This document shows, piece after piece, positions 48,406-59,546 of a stretch of DNA of 64,000 nucleotides. Source of the stretch: Calonectria ilicicola. Lineage: Eukaryota > Ascomycota > Sordariomycetes > Hypocreales > Nectriaceae. Every line of letters begins with the position of its first letter. The first letter of the stretch is position 1. Below the pieces are notes generated by a model. It had not been told where the DNA came from and did not search any database. It saw only the letters and a program-made list of their open reading frames with translations. Made by a program: the position numbers and the translations under genes. The stretch covers positions 992,001 to 1,056,000 of the forward strand of contig CP085827.1 in the NCBI GenBank assembly GCA_020809705.1. The letters are read 5' to 3'.

Positions 48406-49107
48406 CGAGGTATAGCTAGCTAATGGAGTTGCGGGTGAGATTCTGAAGCCGCTGCTCGCGTGACATTGAGCGCAGAGTATTCGGGGTGGCGGATAAGAAG
48501 AAAGGCCAGGATACAGGTGCACTAGCTGCCGGTTGATGATCCTTGGTCTATCGTCAACGAGAGGCCGGGCAAGCCATCAACGCGGAGCTTGAGTGTGGTT
48601 AGGCTAAAGAAGTGATCAGGTGGATGCTGAGATGTATCCCCTGGGCTACAGAAGACCCCTAAAATGCCCAAGCCCAAGCCCAAGGATCCTTGTAACATGG
48701 GTACTGGTTATGGGGTAATGACTAGCCAGGCAGGTTGTGAGACATCGTATACTACAGAAAGGGGAAATACACAAAAAACAACAATATTATATTGAACAAA
48801 GACGACTTGATATTTGAACTAAATGTTTTACGGGTAGCAATTTTATCAAATACACCATCTGTTTCACTACTTCTCGTCCCAATTCCATGTCATGCAAGTA
48901 TAGGGTAGTGTCATGCCCCGCTGCTATTGGTCCAAGCTTATGATTTCTTTCCTCCATTTCAACGTCAACACCAGCTGCAACACCATCATCAACAGCCTGA
49001 CGCGCCCTCGTCTCTCGTTGCAGCTCGACCACTTGCCTTCGTCCCGTCTACTAAGAAATGAAGACATCACCAAATTAATGCGAAATTAGTCCGCGACGCC
49101 TTGCACA
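48406..49107. promoter_or_regulatory. Shared divergent region (PAP2 phosphatase / WW-FF factor)
   Basis: 0.7 kb lies between two start codons facing apart. An AT-rich core lies at about 48760-48850. A minus frame at 48787-49032 has no recognisable features. Both promoters must lie here. Confidence 0.5.
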
Positions 49108-50787
49108 ATGCTCAAATCCACCCACAAGCCGTCCGCGGCTGCCCTCGCGCCTCTGCCTCCAGGATGGACAGAACACACAGCTCCTACCGGCCACACGTAC
49201 TACTATCATGCCGAGACAAAAGAGTCGACATACAAACGGCCAGGCGTAGAGCCCCCGCCTCAACCTACTCCCGCCCCTGCTCCCGCATTTTCTCCATATG
49301 GCGCCGTGCCGAATCTCGCAGACCCGAACGTCGCCAACGCCTACATGGCGCAGTTCAACGCTGCCCAGCAGCCCCCGAACCGCGGTCATCGCGGCGGACA
49401 CGGTGGTGGCCGCGGAGGATTCGAGGGCCGACCGAAGCCCCAGCCCATCGACAAGCCTAGGAGGAAGGAGCCAATTCCTGGCCACGAGCCGTGGATTTTG
49501 GTCTACACCAAGTACTCGCGACGATTTGTCTACAACCCTATAAAGAACCAGAGCTTCTGGCGCATCCCAGAAAAGCTCATGCCGGGTGTCCTGGAGCTCG
49601 ACAAGGCGCGCATTCGCAGGAAGAATGCGGCTGATGAACCAAATAATGAGGAGGAATCCAATGCGCCAGCTGCAACCGACGGTCCTCAAGACGACGATCA
49701 AGATGGCAGCGAGTATGAGGAGGTCGAGGTTACAGATGACGAGGGTGCGGGCGATGATGAAGATGAAGAGCACCCATCTAAGCGACAACGAACTGCAGAC
49801 TCGGAGGGTGAAGAAGACGGGGTGGTGGAATTCACAGAGGCAGACATTGCTGCGCAACTACAAGCAATGGGTGAGGATTACGGCCTAGACCCGGGAGAAT
49901 ATGATGATGGAAATGCCGAAAACTGGCCTGAAGGGGCTGAGGGCATACCCTTGTCAGATGACGACGCCAAATACCTTTTCAAGGACCTTCTCAACGACTT
50001 TAACATTAACCCCTATAGCCCCTGGGAGAAGCTCTTGGAGGAAGGTAGGGTTATTGACGACATACGATATACGGCGCTGGACACAACAAAGGCGCGCAGA
50101 GACTGCTGGGATGAGTGGACCCGAGAGAAAATTGCCGAGCTAAAGGAGCAGAGGGCACGCCAGGAGAAGAAGGACCCTCGCATTGCCTACATGGCATTCC
50201 TCCAGGAAAAAGCAACGCCGAAATTGTATTGGCCTGAATTCAAAAGAAAATACAAGAAGGAAGCACCGATGAAGGACTTGAACCTGTCCGACAAGGACCG
50301 CGAGAAGGCGTATCGCGAGCACATTGGTCGACTGAAGATGGCACAGTCAAAGCTCAAGTCTGACCTGACTGCTCTGCTCAAGACGCAGCCTGTTCGCGAG
50401 CTGAACAACAGGTCTTCCCCAACCACCCTGCCCACGCAGGTCCTCGTTGATGTCCGCTACATATCTCTTGAGCCCAAGATTCGAGACCCCCTAATTGAGG
50501 CCTTCATCAGCACCCTGCCGCCGCCGCCCGAGGACCTCGATGCCGCAAAGGACGACGAAGAGAAGCAGAGGCAGCAGGAGGCCAAGGCGAAGCGGCAGAA
50601 AGCATTGGAAGAGAGGAACCGGGCCGTTGATGAGCAGCGTAGGAAGCGCGAGAGAGACGTGGCCGCGAGCAAGGCAAGACTAAGGGAAGAAGAGAGGGAG
50701 ATTGAAATGGCCATGAGGGTGGGCAAGCAAGGGTTGCAGAGCCAGCTTGCAGACATGCAGCAGAAAGAAACCAGTGATGCTTCGTGA
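49108..50787 (+). CDS. urn1: WW-FF domain pre-mRNA splicing factor (Urn1/Dre4-like)
   Basis: A single exon of 559 residues. The WW domain (about 16-46) is LPPGWTEHTAPTGHTYYYH...STYKRP, with Tyr at the second Trp position. A Pro-rich stretch and a Gly/Arg-rich GGHGGGRGG segment follow. A second WW-like unit (about 127-160: PWILVYTKYSRRFVYNPIKNQSFWRIP) retains both tryptophans. An acidic region precedes the FF domains: AKYLFKDLLNDFNINPYSPWEKLL...DCWDEWTREKIAEL, then AYMAFLQEKATPKLYWPEFKRKYKKE. The last 100 residues are a Lys/Arg/Glu coiled coil. The order matches yeast Urn1 and S. pombe Dre4, spliceosome-associated relatives of TCERG1 that link splicing with the polymerase II tail. It converges closely with the transporter gene, with only 116 bp between stops. 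Confidence 0.9.
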   Translation: MLKSTHKPSAAALAPLPPGWTEHTAPTGHTYYYHAETKESTYKRPGVEPPPQPTPAPAPAFSPYGAVPNLADPNVANAYMAQFNAAQQPPNRGHRGGHGGGRGGFEGRPKPQPIDKPRRKEPIPGHEPWILVYTKYSRRFVYNPIKNQSFWRIPEKLMPGVLELDKARIRRKNAADEPNNEEESNAPAATDGPQDDDQDGSEYEEVEVTDDEGAGDDEDEEHPSKRQRTADSEGEEDGVVEFTEADIAAQLQAMGEDYGLDPGEYDDGNAENWPEGAEGIPLSDDDAKYLFKDLLNDFNINPYSPWEKLLEEGRVIDDIRYTALDTTKARRDCWDEWTREKIAELKEQRARQEKKDPRIAYMAFLQEKATPKLYWPEFKRKYKKEAPMKDLNLSDKDREKAYREHIGRLKMAQSKLKSDLTALLKTQPVRELNNRSSPTTLPTQVLVDVRYISLEPKIRDPLIEAFISTLPPPPEDLDAAKDDEEKQRQQEAKAKRQKALEERNRAVDEQRRKRERDVAASKARLREEEREIEMAMRVGKQGLQSQLADMQQKETSDAS

Positions 50788-50903
50788 GGAGAGTTAAAAA
50801 GGCATGTAATATGATATTCATGAATCTTTAGACGTCTATAATCATCATTCCAAACTAAAATACAAAAAAGAACCAATAGACTTGGGGGCTCAGCCGACCC
50901 GCC

Positions 50904-52969
50904 CTAGAGCCCGTATATGAAGGTCAGCTTTTTGTCCGCGTACCGCCTCTCATCCAGCCTCTCGTTCTCAATCTCCTCTGCGGACATCTCCGCCAGCACG
51001 GCGGCCTTGCGCTTGTTCACGGCGGCCAGCATGAAGCGGTAGGAAAGGTAGCCGACAAAGGAGACGGCGAGGAAGCCCAGCGTGACGTAGAACGGCAGCA
51101 TGTATTCGGGCGCATAGCGGGCGCGGTACAGCTGGGAGCCGATGACGCCGCCCAGGTTGCCGAAGCCGTTTACGCCCAGCACCAGCGACCGCTTGCCCGG
51201 CTCGGGCGTGTTGCCGCTCAGCCAGGCGACGGTCAGGGGCGCCGACACGTAGACGCCCGAGAGCATGAGGCACAGCGCCAGGTACTTTGCTGTGAAGGAA
51301 TGCAGCGTCACGGCCAGGGTCAGGCCCAAGATGGCCACCAGGATGCCTCCTGCGATGTGGTAGCCGCGCTCCTGGACGCGGTCCGAGTTGAAGGCGAATA
51401 TGTATAGGCCGATGGCGCCGCAGACGAAAGGAGGGACCGTCATCTGTGGGGGAAAAAGAAGGATGTTAGCTTTTCTTGGATCTGACAGCATTGTGTGTTA
51501 CATGTATATAGAAAAAGAATTGTGTTTTACATACCAGGTTGGCCAGGATGGATTCATATCCAAGACCCTTGAGAACCAAGGGTAAGAAGACGGAAAAGGC
51601 GCTGCTGGGGACGCTGGCGCAAATGTTGAGCACAAGGACGGACCACAACTTCCAGTCCTTGGCCGTCTCGATAAAGTCTCTCATGCCCAGGCGGTCCTTT
51701 TCCATGCCGTCCTCTTCGTACTCGTGCTTGACATAGGCGGCCGAGTCCTGTCGGATGCGCTCCACGGCGAAGAGGCGCTCCTGCGGGTGCAGGAACCAGG
51801 CGGTGCCGGGCCCGCTCGGGAGCCATACCCAGGCGACGACGGCGAAGAAGCATGTCAGGGCGCCTTCGATGATGAAGAGGTACTGCCAGTTTTTGAGGGG
51901 TCCATCGTGGAGGTGGAAGACGCCGTATGCTAAGAGTTGGGTTTGCGTGTTAGAGTGACAGGACACAGAAAAAGGTAGCGCTTGACTGTATTTTGGAGAA
52001 TAAGAAGAAGACAGAAGAAATCAATTGAAGAAAAGAAAAAGACTGAAAAGAATGATTCTTATTTCGTACCGATAGATCCGGAAAAGGCTCCGGCAATGGC
52101 GTACTGCCCGTAAAACAAGGCGAGCCGAACACAGAGATCGAAGCGGGTGTAAAACGAGGAGAGATATGCCACGGCGGTAGGGTAAAATCCCGCCTCAAAG
52201 GCACCGATAAGGAGTCGAGTGGTGATGAGGGCCCCTGAGAGGAATGGGTTAGCTTTTGAATGTCACCGCAATATCGAGTTTTCTTGGCAATTTCCACAAC
52301 ACCAATTGGAAGGGGAGGAAGCAGAGCAAGGGCTAATGACAAGAAAGAAAAGAAAATAAAAAACAAGAAACACATACCGCGGCCCTTGATGTAAGCCTGG
52401 CTAATGGTGACAGTACCCCATGCGAACTGCGACGCGGGGTGAGTTAGCAATTTGTTTCGAAACGCTCCTACGCGGGACCCCGGCGATCCTTTCCACCTCG
52501 ACAAAACTCACCATCATTATGGGAATCCAGTGTCGGGCCCCGATGTAACGCCCCACAGCAGCCGATGCTGGCTGGAGCACGACAAAGGTGACATAGAACA
52601 GGGACACGGCCTCGTTGAGATCGTCGGATTTGGCCCCAATGTCCTTTGTGAATCCTACGTTGTGTCACGTCAGCGTCCTGAAACTTATACAGCACCGACC
52701 AGGGATTCCATCCATTTGCAAGCCATGCTATTTTTTGGGGGCGATTGGTTTTTTTATTCTTTACCTTGAGTCTCAGCATTTCCAACATTTCCTCGGTCCA
52801 GGCCATTGAATAAATACAGCAGTGAGAGGAGGGGCAGTAGGGCAAAGTCGATCTTGCGGTTGACAGCCTTGCTGCGCACAACGTACTGCTGCGTCTGCTG
52901 TGATGTCGAGTGTGAAAGATCTGAGCCGGAGACTCTGGTCTCCGTTGGTTTCCCCACCTCTTGGTCCAT
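50904..52969 (-). CDS. MFS transporter, anion:cation symporter (Dal5-like) family
   Basis: Six exons on the minus strand: 52969-52765, 52654-52512, 52426-52378, 52234-52070, 51929-51535 and 51443-50904. The introns are 110, 85, 143, 140, 91 bp, and exon 3 is a 49 bp micro-exon. The product is 498 residues. After a 40-residue cytosolic tail comes KIDFALLPLLSLLYLFNGLDRGNVGNA, the standard first-helix start of this MFS subfamily. GRYIGARHWIPIMM in the loop after helix 2 and TTRLLIGAFEAGFYPTAVAYLSSFY follow. Twelve membrane helices are expected. Related fungal permeases carry allantoate, vitamins or small organic acids with protons at the plasma membrane; the substrate here is unknown. All frames join without stops. 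It is first in a run of four same-strand genes ending with sidA. Confidence 0.9.
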
Positions 52970-55009
52970 GATGATGTTATCTTGTAAAACCTCAAGTTTT
53001 CCTCTTCCCCGCTCTGCTGGGTAGTTGGATATAAGATGGGATATATAAGTAAGCACCTTTCTTTTTGGAAAAGGAAAAATCGAAGCAATAAGCCAAGAAA
53101 GAAGTGGTAATGATCTAGAGGAGAAGAAGAAAGAAGAGGAAAAAAAAGCAAGGAGTATCCTGGGATGGCTTCCGTTAAGTGTTGATGGCTGTTGTAATCT
53201 TGTTTTTCTCTCTTTCTCTTGTGTTATCCAGGCCAGAAGACACGGCTGTTTTTGTACTTTTCTCTCTCAGTCTTCATCAACCCCCAAAAGACAATTATCA
53301 GGCAGAGCCGCCTCCTGCCCCGTCCTGTCTGCCTGCGTCTTCCAGAGCCCCTGCCGTGAGAAAGACGACGACAGGCTCCAATGTTCCTTGCCGAGTGGAG
53401 GAGGAAGAAAGAGGAAAAACGTGCAGTGCCTCTTTTCGATGATGCGTCCCTCTCCTCCTCTCTCCTGACACACCCACCCTAGCTCCATGCTTCATGGTGA
53501 GGCCAAGAGAGCCTCCGCCCCCATCCCCCTGGAGAGGGAGGGGGCTTCTCTCGTAAGCGGTGCCACTTGAGATGCCGACTCGGCCGTCATTTTCTTCACT
53601 AAATTTTACTTTGGGTGGGCATGGCGTGTGCTACCGTGTGTGTGTATTTTTTTTTTTTCTCTTGTTTTTTTGAAATGGGGCAGGGGAGCAGTGAAATGAG
53701 ACTCTTGATGGGCACTAGCTAGTAGATTTGTCCCGCGGGAGTTTTTGTTTAGCGGCATCCTCCCCCCTCCAAAAGCTAAAAATGGGTTGATTGGGATTCT
53801 AGACCCTTGAAAAAAGAAAGCAGGACACAGCAGACGTGGGAGGGTTTCAGATCGCTTCGCACAGTCCCGTTGCTGCTCGATGTTGGAGGGTTGTCCAGAT
53901 TGTCGGGACAATGGCGGGGGACGGTGAGCATCCAATGTGCCCTGATCAGCCTTGAGTGAGGCAGATTCCGGCCTCGGTGAGCCTCCCTGAAACCTGGGTG
54001 CTGGGTCCTGCTAAGACGGCGGACAACCTAGTCAACGGGCAACCCAGTCAACGGTCCCGGTCAACGGTCCCAGTCAATGGTCGAACAATAAGCAGCGAGG
54101 GAGCAAGTCATGCCCTATCACCCCCATCTCCACCATGACGGCTCAGCAGGGACCATGCTCCTTCGGCTGGACGGACGCGCCTTGCCAGCAACACCCCGGT
54201 CCCCTTCATGACCTCATGCCGCTGTGATTTGTCTTGGTTTGATGTGTTGCAGTCACATTTCACATTGCAGGCCCAGATCGGCGGTTCCAACCCCTCCCCC
54301 TGTAGGTAGGGCTGTAAGGCTGACGACGTGCGAAACCACCCCCGCAGCTGCATGAATGGGTTCGCGGTGCATTCCCAGAAGGGGAGTTATTCGTGGTTTC
54401 GTTTTAGGCTTCTGATGTCATATAAACAACCGGCCGGTGGCTTCCTGTTCCGTGTCTCTAGTGGTGGTGCCGTCCCAGCGGTGGAGCGAGGCGGCCTAGA
54501 ATGTTCTCGACTTTCCCTGACAGGGCCGTTTTCCAGAACGACGGCGCCGTAGCAGGACAGGTTCCGGGGCTTGGGGCCTGTCTGTCTCGCAGTCGCGTGA
54601 TGCAGCTTTCCTCAACGGGCGTGCAGCAAACGCTATTCAACCTTAGCGGCACCTTAGGCTAACCCTTTCATTCAGCTCATCGACAAGTCCATCCAATTGT
54701 TGGTCGTAGGCAATCTCTCGCGCTCAAGCGGCCAGGTCCATGTTCAGACTTTGGTGCGTGCTCTTCTAAGATTACTCCATGCCGGGAGCTAAAAGCATAA
54801 ACATCTCTCGCCCACGGGATGACAACTGCAGGGATCCCTACCCACCATCTGCAGCCTCCGCCTATTCTTGAAGCAGCGGCTCCTTCTCAATTAGGAAACA
54901 AGAGGAGTCGGGGAATAATTGTGGTCTTTTTTTCTCTCTTTCTTTTGAGTCACAATTTCAACTCCCCGAACCTAATACGAAACTTATAATTCGTATATGC
55001 GTTGACAAA
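52970..55009. other. 2.0 kb region upstream of the MFS transporter
   Basis: It holds the transporter promoter and the 3' flank of the Nudix-IF2B gene. A pyrimidine-rich stretch lies at about 53190-53280 and a direct repeat of GTCAACGGTCCC type at 54029-54083. Short frames are not convincing, and no other gene was recognised. Confidence 0.5.
54029..54083. repeat. Short tandem repeat, GTCAACGGTCCC units
   Basis: Three to four 12-13 bp imperfect units (GTCAACGG with CAACC or TCCC spacers, the last GTCAATGGTC) lie about 1.1 kb upstream of the MFS start codon. It may be a small minisatellite or clustered factor sites; it was not matched to a known motif. Confidence 0.6.
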
Positions 55010-56599
55010 CTAAAGTTGACTAAAGAACCGCTCCGAGACCCCTCTGATATCATCGGCCTTTTGTCCAATTCCCTCGGTGTCCAAGACCCCGGTCTCAGTT
55101 ACGTAGTAGTCAATCAAATCGGATGGCACCCATTCAAAGTAGATGTTCTTCACCTCGACTTGAGCGACGCCGTTTGGCTGCTTCTCCATCGGCTGCTTCC
55201 ACGCTTGGGTAACCTCTTCCGCGTCATTTTCTTCTGGGGCTGGCGGTTCAAAGGGAAGCACTTTTTCCTTTTCGGCGAGCACGATAATTTTAACTTTAGG
55301 CGAAATGTACTTGGCGACTAGCACGGCAGGCAGCGAACCGGTTTTGTTACTCACATTACCTTTGCTGTCAATCAGATCGGCTCCAATGAGGACGAAATCA
55401 ACATCGGCTGAGGCTGCGCCAACGTTGGCGTCGGTGTAAACTGCAACGTCGGATGTGATGGCGTTGTTTCTGGCACATGTGGCGATGATGTCTGCCATCT
55501 TGGCACCTTCACAGAGGGGGCGTGATTCAAGAACTCGGATATCCAGGGATGCATCTCTACTCTTTAGGACGTGGGTGAGACCGGAGATAATGGTCGAGCT
55601 GCATGAGAGTGTGAGAATCTTGAGTGGTTCATCTTTTGACATGTGCCCATTGAGAAACTGGTTAAACGAACCACCAATTTGCGAGCTGGAAGCTTGTCGT
55701 TGCTGGCTGTACCGTTCGATATCTCCGAGAATGCCATCCATTGCGTTTTCTAGCGAGGTGTCATGGACCGTCAATCTCTCGTCTATGATTGCCAAGCTAG
55801 AGAGGACAACACTCAAGGTGGGCGCACCCATGCTCTCTCGTCCGTTCTTCCAAAGGTTCCAGGCAGAAAACCTGACATTTTTCCACCACGCCTCCCGTGA
55901 ACTCGTATCAAGCCGTCTTATGACGTCGATGAAGATGTCCAATGCCTTGGATGCGAGCTGACGTGCGCCACTCTCGTGGTCCCGCTGCAGGGTAATCAGG
56001 CCATTGCCGAGAATGCTCGCTGCCTCATCGCCGAGATCGAGGTTGAACCAAACCCTCTTGAGGCTCTCCAGGATGCGAGGGACGCCCTGAAACTCGTCTG
56101 ATTCGCTGACGGCGTCTGGGTCAAACCAGTCATATCCCTCGTGCTCCCAATCCAGCTGGATGCCGGCCTCCCCGAGCCCGCCTTCTTCAACCTGCTTAAG
56201 CACGAAGCCGAAAGGGTTAATGGTCCACTTCCTGCCTATGGATTCATCGTCGAATGTGTACGGTTTCCCCTGTCGAAAGAGGCGCAGCGACTGTTCTGTC
56301 AGAGTCGTCTCCTCTTTTAATTCCCTCCAGGCAGTGGCGAGTGGGTTCGGATCCGTTTCATCAACGCTACCCGACACTGGGGCATATTTGTGTCTGACAG
56401 GTAATTGGTAAGGCCAATGAATAGCCGGAAAGGGACGTCTATACGATTCAATAGTATCGGGGAAACTCCCGACTTACTGATATGTTCGCACCTTGTCGCT
56501 TCTGCGGAACAGGGCCACCCGGGGCTTCTTGGTCACGTCACCGTTTGGAAACTCGAAGATAAAGCACCCCGCTACTTCGCGGTGCTTTAGATGTGACAT
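55010..56599 (-). CDS. Nudix domain fused to eIF2B-alpha/beta/delta-like domain
   Basis: Two exons on the minus strand, 56599-56478 and 56393-55010, with an 84 bp intron (GTAAGT...GTCAG). The product is 501 residues. Residues 1-125 form a Nudix-like fold: EVAGCFIFEF and VALFRRSDKV strands, then RELKEET (Arg64, Glu65, Glu68, Glu69) of the catalytic helix. The upstream Gly/Glu of the Nudix box are shifted by one residue, so the box is imperfect. From about 130 to the end lies an IF-2B Rossmann-type domain: LKILTLSCSSTIISGL, DIRVLESRPLCEG, DFVLIGADLI, GNVSNKTGSLPAVLVAKY. In known families this fold occurs in eIF2B regulatory subunits and in sugar-phosphate isomerases (MtnA, ribose-1,5-bisphosphate isomerase). 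The fusion is found in other fungi but its reaction is not established to my knowledge. It lies 405 bp from the regulator gene upstream. Confidence 0.88.
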
Positions 56600-57004
56600 T
56601 CCGGTTGAAAAAAAAACCACGTGGCTGACAAGTTTGAATCGAGAATTTTAAACGAAGCAAGGTTGGCCGACCCGTCATAATCTGAAAGAGCGGGAGCGGA
56701 TGATGTCGTCGTCAGCTAGGCCCGATTACAGAGTGCACGGAGCCTATAGCTCTAGGGTGGCTCACTAATCCACTATCCGACATCACCTGACACGGTCAAC
56801 GCTGACCACATTGTTGCATCACTATTTTCTCACGACTACGATTAGAAGAACAAGCCCATAAAAAACAAGGACAAAAGAGGAAATTTGAAAGGGTATATGA
56901 TGACATATTAATTATGGGAATCTAGTTTCATGTCCGAAAATTATCACCGTCCTTTGCCAGCGATTAAGCTCGTATACCGTATTACATACACACATCTTCA
57001 ACTA
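56600..57004. promoter_or_regulatory. Promoter region of the Nudix-IF2B gene
   Basis: 405 bp lies between the regulator stop and the Nudix-IF2B start codon on the same strand. It is AT-rich near 56820-56920. No specific sites were assigned. Confidence 0.5.
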
Positions 57005-59546
57005 TTAAATAAGGTAAGCACCGTACGGCCAGTCGTTGCCGTCGTCTATCCATGATACTATTTCATTGTATTGTGCATGGTCGTGTTCAACATGGATCGG
57101 CTGCTGTAACAGCTCTGCCCCCATTTTCTGGGGCCATTCCTGGTTCATCTCCAAGGCGGCGCTTATAGGCGGTTGCGGCACTTCGACTGGCTGATCTATC
57201 GGCGCTCGATGTCGTTGCACGAGCACTCGCAGGTCTCGGAGTACTGCCGCGCAGTCTTTTCCGTAGTTGCTGCCAACCTGGCTCTCCTCGTCGAACCGCG
57301 TAATTACAAACTCGAGATCGCGGTCTCTCGCTTGGGCGTCTCTCAAGGCTAACAAGTCCTCGGTGTACAATAATTCTCGAAGCATCAAGCAGATGGCTGC
57401 ATTGAAGATGAAGTGCAGACCTGCTTGCAGAAGCTTCCGGGGATGATTAAGAGCTAGAATTTGACGTGCAAGATAGACGTTCTGTTCTGCTGCAGAAATA
57501 CACCTCCTCAGGAGTCCAAGCCGGGGGTGGGCGTTTAATGACGACTCTCGACTTGTTAATCGTTCTGCAAAAGTCTTTTTCACGGCGGCAAAAAAGACTG
57601 GACGGATGGTAAGAATAATGAGCTGTAATTTGTATTGCACATTAGCAACTGACTTTCATTGTGTCAGAAAAAAAGAGCGCGGAGGAGCTTGTACCTGGTT
57701 GTATCCCATGTGCAATAAGCAACATGCGGGATCATCGCTCAGTCCACTTTCGCAGAGCTGGAGTATAGGGGGGAGATTCTCTTTCCATTCGTCCAACATT
57801 CTAATGGCGTCTTCAGGTCTTCTCACGGGCCCTGCGTTATGGTCCCAAGGTGAGACTTGGTACGTGTTACAGACGATGTAGCCCGATATACGCGAGAGCT
57901 CGATGTGAGCTTTTAGACCAGCCGCTGGAGGCATTGAACTATCACGAATAAGGTTAGCATTCGCGAAGAAACACACAATGGCGTTTTCTAATCAAAGACT
58001 TACGGGGCATCACAAGGAAGCGGTAATCGGATTGCATCATCCATTATGGTGGGCGGCCTTCCCATCAAGCAGCTCAACCAACGATCCAAGACATACAGGG
58101 TCCAAAAGATGCGTTTCCCGCTCTCGTCAACCCAGCCCCTGTGTGCGCCATGCATGATGCTTATATGCATGGCGTTGCTGACGCACATGTACGCCGCGTC
58201 CCGCCGGTTCATCTCGATCAAATAGAAGCCCATCAGCGCTAGGGTTGTTACGTCGCTGATGGTGAAGCGGGTGATGTCGAGCGGGTTCCCAAGCAGGAGG
58301 CAGGCCCGGCTGAAGTATTGCTCGCTCACACCAAGCTGCTGCTGTGGCAGCGTATCCGGGGTTGTCACGGCCTGGGACACAACAGCAAAGGCCGTGTGGT
58401 AAAATGCTAGTCTACGGTAGGTATCGGGTGTCTGCTCGGATGCCTCTAGGGGCGACGGCGGCGATGACAAGTCCCCCCACCAGTAGATGCCGCCGCTGGG
58501 CCAGCTGCCGTTGCCATCCTGGATAAAGTACCGCAGCTGCCCGAGCATAAGCTCCATATCTGGGCGGGAGGGCAGCCACAGCGGCTCGACACCGCGTTCG
58601 TGCAGGGGACGTGAGTCGTAAGTTTGATATCGGCCCTGGCTCGACAGAAAGGCGCTGCCATCGGCGTTGGGCCCGCGGTCGTGGTAGGCGGCTAGAGGAA
58701 AGACCCGGCCCATAAACTCCTTGAGATGGTCGAGGAAGGTGGCGCCACTCGTCTCGCCGAGGAAACGCGCGTGGCCGTCGGGATCGTGGAGCAGACGGCC
58801 CTCGGTAGATGCCTGGTCCTCGTCATGATGATGGTGGTGCTGTTGGTGGTGGTGGTGCTCGCTGGGGGGTTTGGACGACGATTGGCCGGCCGGAGGAGGC
58901 TCTGCCGTCGGCGAGGGGACCATACATGGCGCCGCGGGGACTGGAGAGACTATACCTGCAGCAGTAGAAGCGTCGTTGGCGTTGCGCAGAGGCAGGGCGA
59001 GCTCATCGTGGCGTCTCGAAGTGTCGGGTACCGTATCCCGGAGGGCTCTCTCTAGGAGATCAACCTTGCGACGCAGATCGTCTAGCTCGGATCGGGGAAC
59101 CGAAACCTTCTCGATGGTGGTCGGATAGATGCATTCGCGCGATGAGGAACGGCACGGACGGCATGGATGCTCGCCCGAGCACTTGACTCTGCGGAGGTTG
59201 CAGGCGTTGCAACTTTATCATGACGAGAGAAAGCGGTTCAGTGGGTGGTTAAGTGACAGATAGCAAGCAACAGCAGCAAACAGCAAACAGCAATCATTGG
59301 AGGGGAACGGATAACAATGCACACATCATCATCGGCATGACGAATGGCATGTTCCATTGACAATTGATAAAGAGCGTACAGATGAAACAGTGAATGGAGA
59401 CTGCGATAACAAAAACCAACTTACGCTGTCGCTACGCGTTTGCGATTCTCGGGAGCCACCTTGTGGCGGCGTGGGTTGACGGGTAGCCGTTGCGGCGGGT
59501 GTTGTCGGCCACCGCCACCGGAGCCTTCGGCGCCCTGTCGCATCAT
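57005..59546 (-). CDS. Zn(II)2Cys6 fungal transcription factor
   Basis: Four exons on the minus strand: 59546-59425, 59212-58004, 57938-57695 and 57622-57005. The introns are 212, 65 and 72 bp. The product is 730 residues if the ATG at 59546 is used; an in-frame ATG at 59621 would add 25 residues. The binuclear zinc cluster, split by the first intron, has Cys42, 45, 52, 58, 61 and 68 with spacing x2, x6, x5, x2, x6. A short coiled coil follows (SELDDLRRKVDLLERAL), then a disordered region with a His-rich tract. The fungal-specific middle homology domain covers the centre (TYRRLAFYHTAFAVV...NAMHISIMHGAHRG...RIFWTLYVLDRWLSCLMGRPPTI). Such nuclear regulators usually control nearby or pathway genes. 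It sits between the Nudix-IF2B gene and sidA on the same strand; its targets are not known. Confidence 0.9.
58825..58857 (-). repeat. In-frame His-rich tract in the regulator
   Basis: CAC/CAT codons encode four and five histidines around a Gln pair, followed by Asp-Glu-Asp. This lies in the disordered linker between the zinc cluster and the middle homology domain. It could bind metal, but similar tracts are common and often neutral. Confidence 0.8.

Noticed and set aside
49075..49857. 260-codon - strand frame opposite the WW-FF gene
   Set aside because: Antisense shadow; the + strand frame has clear WW and FF domains.
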